From NCBI GenBank assembly GCA_026996935.1, contig JALWJW010000089.1, positions 1 through 6,612 on the forward strand: a stretch of 6,612 nucleotides of DNA, read 5' to 3'. Shown piece by piece: positions 1 through 5,947 of this stretch. A program made the position numbers and the translations under genes. The DNA is from Hyphomicrobiales bacterium (GTDB lineage Bacteria; Pseudomonadota; Alphaproteobacteria; Rhizobiales; Aestuariivirgaceae). Every line of letters starts with the position of its first letter. Positions within the stretch are counted from its first letter, which is position 1. The notes beneath the pieces were generated by a model that had not been told where the DNA came from, ran no database searches, and was given only the letters and a program-made list of their open reading frames with translations.

Positions 1-1
1 C

Positions 2-322
2 TCTTTATTTCGCGCCGGCGATAAAGTGAGTAGCGCTCGAGTTTGGGGAGGGAACAAATCATCCGTCCAACTCATTGCAAAAAACGACATCACTGTAAAA
101 CTATCCAAACAGGAAAGAAGCAATGCAAAGATGAGTGTTGTGTTCACCGGCCCCCTTGCTGCCCCTGTTTCCAAGGGGCAACAAGTAGGTAATCTGGTCA
201 TAAAGTTGGATGGTAAAACCATCACCTCAGCGCCCGTTGTCACTAAACAAAGCATAGATCGGGTTGACAGCATGTGGAGCAAGGCTTTTGATACAGTCCT
301 TTTTCAGGTTTTCGGTGGCTGA
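2..322 (+). CDS. D-alanyl-D-alanine carboxypeptidase (PBP5 type), C-terminal part only
   Basis: This is the 3' end of a gene that begins before the window; the frame is open from base 2. The 106 visible residues match the C-terminal beta-rich domain (PBP5_C) of serine-type D-Ala-D-Ala carboxypeptidases, which trim the terminal D-alanine from peptidoglycan stem peptides in the periplasm. The opening LFRAGDKVSSARVWGG and the later pattern GQQVGNLVIKLDGK are typical of this domain. The last 20 or so residues (VDSMWSKAFDTVLFQVFGG) look like the amphipathic helix that anchors such enzymes to the outer face of the inner membrane. The catalytic SxxK, SxN and KTG motifs lie upstream and cannot be checked. 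An internal ATG at 26 is not the start, because the domain continues upstream of it. The stop is 2 nt before tmk, so the genes are probably co-transcribed, an arrangement familiar in Alphaproteobacteria (dacC/dacF-tmk-holB). The exact paralog cannot be named from this fragment. Confidence 0.88.
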   Translation, partial: SLFRAGDKVSSARVWGGNKSSVQLIAKNDITVKLSKQERSNAKMSVVFTGPLAAPVSKGQQVGNLVIKLDGKTITSAPVVTKQSIDRVDSMWSKAFDTVLFQVFGG

Positions 323-324
323 AA

Positions 325-990
325 ATGTCTAATCAAAACGCAACAGATAATAATACCTCCTCGGGGTATTTCATCACTTTTGAAGGCGGTGAGGGGGCAG
401 GAAAATCAACGCAAGCAAAGATGCTTAATGAAAAACTGCAACAGTATGGTTTGTGCGTTTTGCAAACGCGCGAACCAGGTGGTTCAATCGGAGCTGAAGA
501 CATCCGCAATCTCCTTGTCACCGGCAACCCAAATCGATGGTCACCAACAGCAGAAACCTTACTGAATTATGCCGCACGTGATGACCACTTAACCAATACA
601 ATCCGACCTGCTTTAAAGGCCAAAAAAATTGTCATATGTGATCGCTTTATGGATTCTACTCGAGCTTATCAGGGCGCGGCTGGCGGTGTCCGGCAAAGCC
701 TGATAAAACATCTGGAAAAAGAGATTATCGGACCGACAACTCCTGACCTGACACTCATTTTTGACATCGATCCCGACATCGGTTTGGCGCGCACCCATAA
801 CCGTGACCATGGTCACGAAGATCGATATGAAAACAAACCAAAATCCTTTCACCAAACCCTGCGCCGCAGTTTTATTACCATTGCCGAAAACGAACCTGAT
901 CGTTGTGTGATAATTAACGCTGACCAATCACCACAAGATGTGGCATCATCAATTTGGAATACCGTTAAAACGAGACTAAATATCTTATGA
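325..990 (+). CDS. tmk: Thymidylate kinase (dTMP kinase)
   Basis: This cytosolic enzyme phosphorylates dTMP to dTDP with ATP, an essential step in making dTTP for DNA synthesis. The 221-residue protein is of normal length with a slightly long polar N-terminus (about 14 residues). The P-loop GGEGAGKST is at residues 21-29. The TREPGG motif at 48-53 is the substrate-loop signature of the family. DRF at 106-108, followed by STRAYQG, is the conserved DR(Y/F) segment that binds the nucleotide. PDLTLIFDID near 147 and the RYE/FHQ segment that follows it form the LID and the strand before it. The start ATG lies 2 nt after the upstream stop; no in-frame alternative has a better ribosome site. The gene overlaps holB by 4 nt (ATGA), which implies translational coupling. 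All key motifs are intact. Identification is firm. Confidence 0.97.
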   Translation: MSNQNATDNNTSSGYFITFEGGEGAGKSTQAKMLNEKLQQYGLCVLQTREPGGSIGAEDIRNLLVTGNPNRWSPTAETLLNYAARDDHLTNTIRPALKAKKIVICDRFMDSTRAYQGAAGGVRQSLIKHLEKEIIGPTTPDLTLIFDIDPDIGLARTHNRDHGHEDRYENKPKSFHQTLRRSFITIAENEPDRCVIINADQSPQDVASSIWNTVKTRLNIL

Positions 991-2039
991 ACGCCGATGA
1001 CGAATTAGACCCGCGTGAAAACCAGTTTCACCCCCGCCTGCAATCGCGCCTTATCGGACACAAAGAAGTCGAGCAACACCTTTTAGATGCCTACCGTTCG
1101 GGTAAATTACATCATGCCTGGATGCTGACTGGCCCGCAAGGCATCGGCAAAGCAACATTGGCATATCGGTTTGCAAAGTTTCTTTTTACAAACCCGGACC
1201 CGACATCACCAGCCCTTCATTTAGCTCAAGACTTATCGGTTGAAAGTGACAACCCCGCTGCAAAACGGGTTATGGCCCGCGGACATTCTGATCTATTGGT
1301 GTTACAGCGCGAACTCAATCCAAAAACAAAAAAATTACGCCCGCAAATAAGCGTCGATGATGCCCGCAAAACCTCAAATTTTTTCTCCAAAACTGCTGGT
1401 GAAGGGGGGTGGCGAATTTGCATAATTGATGCAGCCGATGAAATGAATGCAAATGCCGCCAATGCTGTACTGAAAATACTCGAAGAACCACCTGAAAAAT
1501 GTGTATTTTTAGTTATATCCCATGCACCGGGAAAACTGCTGCCGACCATACGCTCTCGATGCCTGAAGCTTGAACTGTCACCTTTGCAGGACGGCGAGGT
1601 AGAGCAGGTTTTATCAAATGGCATGTTAGAGGTTGAGATCAATGAAGATGACCTAAAATCCCTCATTACCTTAAGCCACGGCAGCCCGGGTCGAGCCAAA
1701 GAACTGGCAACCTCAATCGGCGCGCGCCAATTTGTTATGTTTGAAAAAATCACAAATCAAACGTCACAGTTCAACACTTCAGCTTTACTAAAACTCACCG
1801 AAGAATTTTCAAAGCGCGGTACAGAAGAACAATTCAACATTTTTGCCGATTTACTTTCCGATTGGCTGGGCAAACGCGCACGACTCGCCGCCATAAACAA
1901 CAATACCAGCACGGCAAATGCGTTGGCCCAATGCCATTCATCTTTTGCAGGTGCCATACGCCAAACCAACGCTCTGAATCTGGATCGTCGCCAAACACTC
2001 ATGCTGGCATTTGATGACATAGAAAAGGCGTTGACTTGA
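987..2039 (+). CDS. holB: DNA polymerase III subunit delta-prime
   Basis: This is the delta-prime subunit of the clamp-loader complex, an AAA+ family protein that helps load the beta sliding clamp at replication forks. The 350-residue protein has a Walker A GPQGIGKAT at residues 49-57, a Walker B region IIDAADE at 146-152, LEEPP at 165-169, a sensor-1 segment FLVISHAP and the clamp-loader SRC motif at 190-192. The C-terminal third (about 210-350) is helical, as expected for the collar domain. Between Walker A and B the four cysteines of the E. coli-type zinc module are absent; a short acidic and polar stretch takes their place. From what I know of the family, this absence is usual in Alphaproteobacteria. 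The ATG overlaps the tmk stop. metG and tatD, which often follow in related genomes, are not here: the next gene is convergent. The ATPase motif looks intact, although many delta-prime subunits have lost activity, so hydrolysis is not claimed. Confidence 0.95.
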   Translation: MNADDELDPRENQFHPRLQSRLIGHKEVEQHLLDAYRSGKLHHAWMLTGPQGIGKATLAYRFAKFLFTNPDPTSPALHLAQDLSVESDNPAAKRVMARGHSDLLVLQRELNPKTKKLRPQISVDDARKTSNFFSKTAGEGGWRICIIDAADEMNANAANAVLKILEEPPEKCVFLVISHAPGKLLPTIRSRCLKLELSPLQDGEVEQVLSNGMLEVEINEDDLKSLITLSHGSPGRAKELATSIGARQFVMFEKITNQTSQFNTSALLKLTEEFSKRGTEEQFNIFADLLSDWLGKRARLAAINNNTSTANALAQCHSSFAGAIRQTNALNLDRRQTLMLAFDDIEKALT

Positions 2040-2053
2040 CGTAAAAAGGTTTT

Positions 2054-2068
2054 AGCCCGAAAGGGGCT
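2054..2068. terminator. Short GC-rich hairpin between convergent genes
   Basis: AGCCC (2054-2058) pairs with GGGCT (2064-2068) around GAAAG; an alternative register gives a CCC-GAAA-GGG tetraloop with one bulged G. It lies 14 nt after the holB stop and 5 nt after the end of the DUF1244 gene on the other strand. On the - strand a T5 run follows after about six bases; on the + strand the tail is only weakly T-rich. It could act as a modest two-way terminator. The T tracts are imperfect, so efficiency is uncertain. Confidence 0.45.
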
Positions 2069-2073
2069 TGGTC

Positions 2074-2373
2074 TTAAATCACCGCTTTATCGGCATTTTT
2101 ATATGCTTCTTGTTGTTCTGGCGTTGATGGCAATTGGTATTTTTCTTTGTATTCTTCATATGGCATACCATAAATAGCTTCACGAGCCTGACCATAATCC
2201 ATGTCTAAACCATTTTCTATGGCGGCTTTTTTATACCATTTTGCTAAGCAATTACGGCAAAACCCTGCCAAAATCATCAAATCAATATTTTGAACGTCTG
2301 TACGTTTTTGTAAGTGAGCTACCAAACCGCGAAAGGCTGCTGCTTCAAGTTCTATTTGTGTTTTCTTTTCCAT
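2074..2373 (-). CDS. DUF1244 family protein, function unknown
   Basis: This 99-residue soluble protein has the hallmarks of the DUF1244 family (Pfam PF06844): a helical N-terminus, the motif GFCRNCLAKWY at residues 37-47, and YGMPYEEYKEKYQ at 68-80. The length is the family norm. The family is widespread in Alphaproteobacteria and some Gammaproteobacteria, and its biochemical role is not known to me. Two cysteines spaced CxxC (C39, C42) are the only cysteines, so metal binding or redox chemistry is conceivable but not shown. No signal peptide or membrane segment is visible. The ATG is preceded by GAGG at 6-nt spacing. The start is 18 nt after the stop of the tungstate-type ATPase gene on the same strand, so co-transcription is likely; whether this reflects shared function is unknown. 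Confidence 0.9.
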   Translation of the reverse strand: MEKKTQIELEAAAFRGLVAHLQKRTDVQNIDLMILAGFCRNCLAKWYKKAAIENGLDMDYGQAREAIYGMPYEEYKEKYQLPSTPEQQEAYKNADKAVI

Positions 2374-2391
2374 ATTATCCTCATATTTTCA

Positions 2392-3153
2392 TTATTTTTC
2401 AGGAATAAAAACCTTGCCGTCCAAATAACATTGAGCTTGCGAACTGCCAGGGTTTTTAAAAAACTCTTTTGCAGGTGAGTGAGCTAAAATTTTCCCGTCA
2501 TGAATAAAAATAATATCATCACCAATGCGTTTTGCCTGCTTGATATCATGCGTCACTAAAATGACCTTCATTCCACTTGCTTCAGCCTCAAGCATCATTT
2601 CTTCAACGATAGATGTCGAGGCAGGATCCAGACTTGCGGTTGGCTCGTCCAATAACAAAACACAAGGTGCTGTCACCAGCGCGCGGGCAAGGGCAAGACG
2701 TTGCTGCTCTCCACCTGACAATTGCTGTGCAGGCGTTTGGGCGCGATGCTCTAACCGTGCTGCTTTTAACGCCCCTTCAACCAGATTATTGATCTCAGAT
2801 TTTGCAGTACCGCAATGACGCAAAACATAAGCAATGTTTTCAAAAGTTGAGCGACGCAATAAAACAGGCTTTTGAAATACCAGCGAAAAACAAAACCGAT
2901 CATTTTTGATTGGCGTAAAGTGATCGATAGATATATCGCCGTCACTTGGCGTAAGCAAACCAGCAATCAATCGCAAAAATAAACTTTTACCAGCACCATT
3001 TGCCCCGATAATCAGCGTTTTACCTTTGTGAACAATTTTACAAGACGCTTGGCTAATCAGCGTTTTGCCATTTATGCGCAAATTAACATTGTTAAAAGTG
3101 ATCGACCCATCTTCACGTACATCTGAAACAAATTTTAGTTTTTCATTGGGCAT
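2392..3153 (-). CDS. tupC: ABC transporter ATP-binding protein, tungstate/molybdate type (TupC-like)
   Basis: This cytoplasmic ATPase subunit would power an oxyanion importer. In the 253-residue protein the Walker A motif GANGAGKS is at 50-57, the Q-loop glutamine at 94 (VFQKP), the signature LSGGEQQRLALARAL from 145, Walker B VLLLDEP at 165-171, the D-loop SLD at 174-176 and the H-loop histidine at 202 (VTHD). All catalytic elements are intact. The C-terminus is short, without the TOBE-type regulatory domain of ModC or CysA, as expected for TupC-like subunits. The substrate call rests mainly on the neighbouring permease; the ATPase alone would support only an import-type ABC protein. The ATG has a GAGG site (complement of 3161-3164) at 7-nt spacing and overlaps the permease gene by 11 nt, so the two are coupled. 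The DUF1244 gene follows after 18 nt. Confidence 0.88.
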   Translation of the reverse strand: MPNEKLKFVSDVREDGSITFNNVNLRINGKTLISQASCKIVHKGKTLIIGANGAGKSLFLRLIAGLLTPSDGDISIDHFTPIKNDRFCFSLVFQKPVLLRRSTFENIAYVLRHCGTAKSEINNLVEGALKAARLEHRAQTPAQQLSGGEQQRLALARALVTAPCVLLLDEPTASLDPASTSIVEEMMLEAEASGMKVILVTHDIKQAKRIGDDIIFIHDGKILAHSPAKEFFKNPGSSQAQCYLDGKVFIPEK

Positions 3154-3853
3154 GGCTTGACCTCGTTGTTATCGAGCGAACCAACATCACCGCACCATTT
3201 ACCAAAATTGAAATACTTATGAGAATTATTCCAAGCGCCAAAGCAAAAGCCAAAGTTCCTTTAGAAGTCTCAAGCGCGATGGCAGTTGTCATAATACGGG
3301 TGAGGTGATTAATGTTACCGCCAACGATCATCACCGCGCCAACTTCAGATATTGCACGGCCAAACCCGGCCAAAGCAATTGTAACCAAATCAAACCTGCC
3401 ATCCCATAAAATGGTTCTGATTTTTTCCCGCGAAGTCAAATTTAACGACTGAAAAAACTCATCGTACTCTTCAAACAAACTTTGTAACGTCTGCAATGAT
3501 AAAGCGGCCACAAGAGGAGTAATAAGCATCACCTGAGCAATGATCATTGCCGTTGGTGTATACAACAACCCTAACACACCAAGCGGACCAGAGCGCGACA
3601 GTAACAAATAAACAATCAAACCAACCACAACAGGTGGCAAACCCATCAACGCATTCAGTAATACAATGAAAACTTTGCGCCCGGGAAAACGATAGACGGT
3701 TAGCGACGCGCCTAGAGCAAACCCCAGACCACACGCGATCAAAACAGCCACAAAAGAAACCTTTAATGACAATGAGACGATAGCGATCAAATCACTATCA
3801 AAGCTCCATAAAAGATTTAGGGCAATACTAAATGCCTGGCTAATTTCGCCCAC
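3143..3853 (-). CDS. tupB: ABC transporter permease, tungstate type (TupB-like)
   Basis: This is the inner-membrane channel subunit of a predicted tungstate importer. The 236-residue protein has about five or six hydrophobic segments (roughly 22-50, 60-84, 95-120, 153-178, 200-226). Characteristic TupB features are MGLPPVVVGLIVYLLLSRSG at 70-89, then LYTPTAMIIAQ at 97-107. A cytoplasmic EAA-type coupling loop is seen as GFGRAISEVGAVMIVGGN (163-180). The start is GTG: an in-frame TAA lies directly upstream, and the sequence aligns with family N-termini from this codon (EISQAF...LIAIVSLSLKVS). The ribosome site is weak (GAG about 7 nt upstream). The gene stands first in a leftward unit with tupC. 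A substrate-binding gene (tupA), normally next to the permease, is missing; upstream lies the divergent mgtE. Tungstate is preferred over molybdate on family resemblance, but specificity is not proven from sequence. Confidence 0.87.
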   Translation of the reverse strand: MGEISQAFSIALNLLWSFDSDLIAIVSLSLKVSFVAVLIACGLGFALGASLTVYRFPGRKVFIVLLNALMGLPPVVVGLIVYLLLSRSGPLGVLGLLYTPTAMIIAQVMLITPLVAALSLQTLQSLFEEYDEFFQSLNLTSREKIRTILWDGRFDLVTIALAGFGRAISEVGAVMIVGGNINHLTRIMTTAIALETSKGTLAFALALGIILISISILVNGAVMLVRSITTRSSHAQ

Positions 3854-3876
3854 TTACAATCTCACAATAACCAGTG

Positions 3877-3904
3877 TTGAAATTTTAATATCAATAGCGA
3901 TAAA
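3877..3904 (+). promoter_or_regulatory. Weak candidate promoter for mgtE
   Basis: TTGAAA (3877-3882) and GATAAA (3899-3904) are separated by 16 nt and resemble sigma-70 -35 and -10 boxes. Matching is partial, and the region is AT-rich, so this is only a candidate. It would give a leader of roughly 100 nt that contains the inverted repeat at 3963-4005. Confidence 0.22.
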
Positions 3905-3914
3905 TGCCATGGCA
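3905..3914. repeat. 10-bp perfect palindrome in the tupB/mgtE divergent region
   Basis: TGCCATGGCA is a perfect palindrome lying 51 nt upstream of the tupB start and 113 nt upstream of the mgtE start. Its location between two divergent promoters suits an operator, but a palindrome of this size can occur by chance. It does not match the ModE-type TATATA half-sites I know. Confidence 0.3.
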
Positions 3915-3962
3915 GTGATAAGCAAGAGATACTTATGTCGCTTATTTCAGGTTAGACAAATA

Positions 3963-4005
3963 ATTTGGTGAATTGGCGAGTCAGTATATAGTGCGCTCAC
4001 CAAAT
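3963..4005 (+). repeat. 9-bp perfect inverted repeat just before the mgtE ribosome site
   Basis: ATTTGGTGA (3963-3971) and TCACCAAAT (3997-4005) are exact reverse complements, 25 nt apart. Inside them GCG (3976-3978) can also pair with CGC (3994-3996), leaving a 4-nt bulge on the left arm and a 15-nt loop containing TATATA. In RNA this gives a 12-bp interrupted hairpin that ends one base before the mgtE Shine-Dalgarno, so it could affect translation. As DNA it could be an operator. It is far too small to be the M-box magnesium riboswitch. Confidence 0.5.
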
Positions 4006-4009
4006 GGAG
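4006..4009 (+). promoter_or_regulatory. mgtE Shine-Dalgarno that decides the start
   Basis: GGAG lies 8 nt before the ATG at 4018. The upstream in-frame TTG (3973) and GTG (3991, 4009) codons have no comparable site, and the TTG falls within the inverted repeat. This favours ATG 4018. Confidence 0.7.
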
Positions 4010-4017
4010 TGGGCAAA

Positions 4018-5397
4018 ATGGCTGACGACTTACAATCAATTTTAATACATGATGAAGACGGCGGTTTGACCGCTGAATTTGTACGTGCCGTCTCCAGCGC
4101 GCTTTCTTCAGAAGACCAGAAAACAGCCCGTGAACTGACTAAAAACCTTCACGCTGCCGACCTTGCCGACTTGATCGAGCAATTACGCCGGTCTGAACGC
4201 GTCGATTTAATCGACAAACTTGGCCGCACTTTCGATGTTGAATCACTTCCCGAACTAGAAGAAGATGTTCGTGATGAGCTGATGGAAGCCTTGCCAAATA
4301 ATGTCATTGCTTCAGCCGTTAGAAAACTCGACACGGACGATGCTGTCTATCTGATTGAAGATCTGCACGAGTCCGATCGCCAAGAGATACTTAAAAAAGT
4401 CCCCAGAGTAGAACGCGATGCTCTTATACGTGCATTAGACTACCCCGAAGACACCGCCGGGCGCTTAATGCAAACCGAATTTGTCGCCATCCCGTCTTTT
4501 TGGACAGTGGGGCGTACGGTAGATTTTTTGCGCGATAATGATGATTTGCCCAAGAACTTTTATGAGATTTATGTCGTCGATGAAGCCTTTCACACCACAG
4601 GCTGGGTGCCGGTATCTCATATTTTGCGCAATTCACGCGACACGACGATGGCTGAAATAGAAATTCCGCATACCACCGTTTTTCATGTTGAAGACCTTCA
4701 AGCCGATGTCGCTTATAAGTTTGAACAATATAATCTCACATCAGCCGCTGTTATTGATAATGACGAGCGGCTGGTCGGCACGCTCACCATTGATGACATG
4801 GTCGATGTAATCCAGGACGAAGCCGAAGAAGATATTTTACATCTCGGTGGTGTAGGTGATGAGGATATTACGTCATCAATTTACACGACAACCCGTTCCA
4901 GATTCGGCTGGTTAATGGTTAATCTGGCAACAGCGGTTTTTGCATCCTGGGTAATTTCCCTTTTTGATGCCACTATTGAACAAATGGTCGCCTTGGCTGT
5001 TTTAATGCCGATTGTTGCCTCAATGGGCGGCAATGCAGGCACCCAAACCATGACCGTTGCCGTGCGCGCCATTGCGACGCGTGATTTAAGCGGAGCCAAC
5101 GCCGGCCGTGTGATCGGGCGTGAAACTGCCGTTGGGGTCATTAATGGCGTGGTCTTTGCTACTTTACTTGGCTTGTTTTCGTGGTGGTGGTTTGGTTCAG
5201 ACCAACTCGGTTTAGTAATCGCCACTGCAATGATTGTAAATATGCTGGTTGCTGCTCTTGCCGGCATCTTGATTCCGATTGGCCTGGATTATTTCGAAAT
5301 TGATCCGGCAGTTTCATCCGGCGTATTTGTTACAACGGTAACAGATGTCGTCGGATTTTTCGTATTTCTTGGATTAGCAGCATGGTGGTTATTATGA
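4018..5397 (+). CDS. mgtE: Magnesium transporter MgtE
   Basis: MgtE is a homodimeric, magnesium-gated inner-membrane channel for Mg2+ uptake. From the ATG at 4018 the protein has 459 residues, typical for the family. An acidic helical N-domain covers about 24-140. A CBS-domain pair covers about 142-270, beginning at YPEDTAGRLMQ. A linker helix rich in acidic residues follows (DEAEED near 267-272). The membrane domain begins near 297 with five segments (about 297-316, 325-350, 372-393, 397-423, 434-459). The conserved MPIVASMGGNAGTQT (330-344) and the last-helix Asp443 in FVTTVTDVVG correspond to the pore and the main ion site of the Thermus protein. The longer frame from TTG 3973 adds 15 residues that are not needed by the family and has a poorer ribosome site. 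The gene overlaps the acetyltransferase by 4 nt (ATGA). Regulation may involve the upstream inverted repeat. Cobalt transport is also possible in this family. Confidence 0.96.
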   Translation: MADDLQSILIHDEDGGLTAEFVRAVSSALSSEDQKTARELTKNLHAADLADLIEQLRRSERVDLIDKLGRTFDVESLPELEEDVRDELMEALPNNVIASAVRKLDTDDAVYLIEDLHESDRQEILKKVPRVERDALIRALDYPEDTAGRLMQTEFVAIPSFWTVGRTVDFLRDNDDLPKNFYEIYVVDEAFHTTGWVPVSHILRNSRDTTMAEIEIPHTTVFHVEDLQADVAYKFEQYNLTSAAVIDNDERLVGTLTIDDMVDVIQDEAEEDILHLGGVGDEDITSSIYTTTRSRFGWLMVNLATAVFASWVISLFDATIEQMVALAVLMPIVASMGGNAGTQTMTVAVRAIATRDLSGANAGRVIGRETAVGVINGVVFATLLGLFSWWWFGSDQLGLVIATAMIVNMLVAALAGILIPIGLDYFEIDPAVSSGVFVTTVTDVVGFFVFLGLAAWWLL

Positions 5398-5858
5398 CAG
5401 AAAAGGTTTCAGTCAGACCTTTAGCAAATGATGATCGAATGGGCTGGGAAGCCCTTTGGCAAGGATATCAAAACCACTTACGATCAAAATTGCCTGACAA
5501 TGTTGTTGCAGAAACATGGTTGAAACTCATGGACACACAGGTGCCCATTTTTGGTATCGCCGCATTCATAGACACGTACCGAATGGCTGGTATTGTCCAT
5601 TATAGCTTTTCCCCGTCAAGCTGGTCAAAAGGGCCGATGTGCCAGATACAGGATTTATTCGTCGGCCATGAACTGCGCGGGCAGGGGGTTGGTCACGCTT
5701 TGATTGATGGTGCCTTTAGTGCCGCTGATAAAGAAAAATGCTCCCAAGTTTTCTGGCACCTTCACAGATCTGACTTTCGAGCAAAATTATTACTCGATAA
5801 TTACAACGCCGGGCCAGAGGGTCAAATTGTACAAGTGCGCCGAAAACTAAGCAGATAA
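5394..5858 (+). CDS. GNAT-family N-acetyltransferase
   Basis: This is a 154-residue soluble protein of the Gcn5-related acetyltransferase fold, which moves the acetyl group of acetyl-CoA to an amine. The acetyl-CoA pyrophosphate-binding motif A is clear: strand IQDLFV at 85-90, then RGQGVG at 95-100, fitting (Q/R)xxGx(G/A). Motif B is probably the segment around FWHLHRSDFRAKLLLDNY (120-137). The N-terminal VSVRPLANDDRMGWEALWQGY is typical of family members annotated only as GNAT. The substrate is unknown: it could be a polyamine, amino acid, antibiotic or protein. I chose the ATG at 5394 because it overlaps the mgtE stop as ATGA and has GGTGG upstream; an ATG at 5382 in the same frame would add MVVI. 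The gene probably forms an operon with mgtE, but a functional tie to magnesium is not evident. No clear hairpin terminator follows, only a T-rich stretch near 5885-5895. Confidence 0.9.
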   Translation: MTEKVSVRPLANDDRMGWEALWQGYQNHLRSKLPDNVVAETWLKLMDTQVPIFGIAAFIDTYRMAGIVHYSFSPSSWSKGPMCQIQDLFVGHELRGQGVGHALIDGAFSAADKEKCSQVFWHLHRSDFRAKLLLDNYNAGPEGQIVQVRRKLSR

Positions 5859-5898
5859 TACAACTAAGGTACTGATATTACATATTTATTTTTTTCCA

Positions 5899-5914
5899 TT
5901 GACTAAAACGTCAA
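5899..5914. promoter_or_regulatory. Candidate operator: imperfect palindrome on the -35 box
   Basis: TTGAC (5899-5903) and GTCAA (5910-5914) form a 16-bp dyad with a 6-nt centre, overlapping the -35 box of the MerR-type gene. MerR-family proteins bind as dimers to such dyads. The half-site with ACGTCAA on the right resembles ACGT-containing sites I recall for LiuR-type regulators of fatty and branched-chain acid breakdown; that likeness is from memory and not tested. Confidence 0.38.
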
Positions 5915-5925
5915 ATGCGAATAAT
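5899..5925 (+). promoter_or_regulatory. Candidate promoter of the MerR-type regulator gene
   Basis: TTGACT (5899-5904) is a good -35 match. The best -10 is AATAAT (5920-5925) at 15-nt spacing, or TAATTT (5922-5927) at 17 nt. The short spacing for the better -10 is noteworthy, because MerR-type regulators often act at promoters with unusual spacing, but those are typically long (19-20 nt). Confidence 0.45.
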
Positions 5926-5935
5926 TTTTCATCGT

Positions 5936-5940
5936 GGAGG
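5936..5940 (+). promoter_or_regulatory. Strong Shine-Dalgarno of the MerR-type gene
   Basis: GGAGG lies 7 nt before the ATG at 5948. The in-frame ATG at 5915 lies between the candidate -35 and -10 boxes and has no such site, so 5948 is the start. Confidence 0.8.
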
Positions 5941-5947
5941 ATTGAAT

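Noticed and set aside
1226..1753. 175-residue open frame on the - strand opposite holB
   Set aside because: It overlaps the clamp-loader motifs of holB, and its serine- and arginine-rich translation looks like an antisense artefact.
3973..4017. TTG start at 3973 for mgtE
   Set aside because: The extra 15 residues lack a ribosome site and lie across the inverted repeat; the ATG at 4018 has GGAG at 8 nt.
3854..4017. M-box riboswitch or ModE operator in the divergent region
   Set aside because: The region is too short and lacks the multi-stem layout of the M-box. A single TATATA at 3985-3990 is not paired with a second half-site as in ModE operators.
4881..5267. 128-residue open frame on the - strand opposite mgtE
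   Set aside because: It lies wholly within the conserved membrane domain of mgtE, has no recognisable family pattern and no ribosome site; it is an opposite-strand shadow.
5847..5876. Repeated AACTAAG around the GNAT stop as a possible terminator or repeat element
   Set aside because: It is a short direct repeat that cannot fold into a hairpin; the following T-run has no stem, so no terminator is claimed.
5915..5947. Upstream ATG for the MerR-type gene
   Set aside because: It lies between the candidate -35 and -10 boxes and has no ribosome site; GGAGG clearly serves the ATG at 5948.
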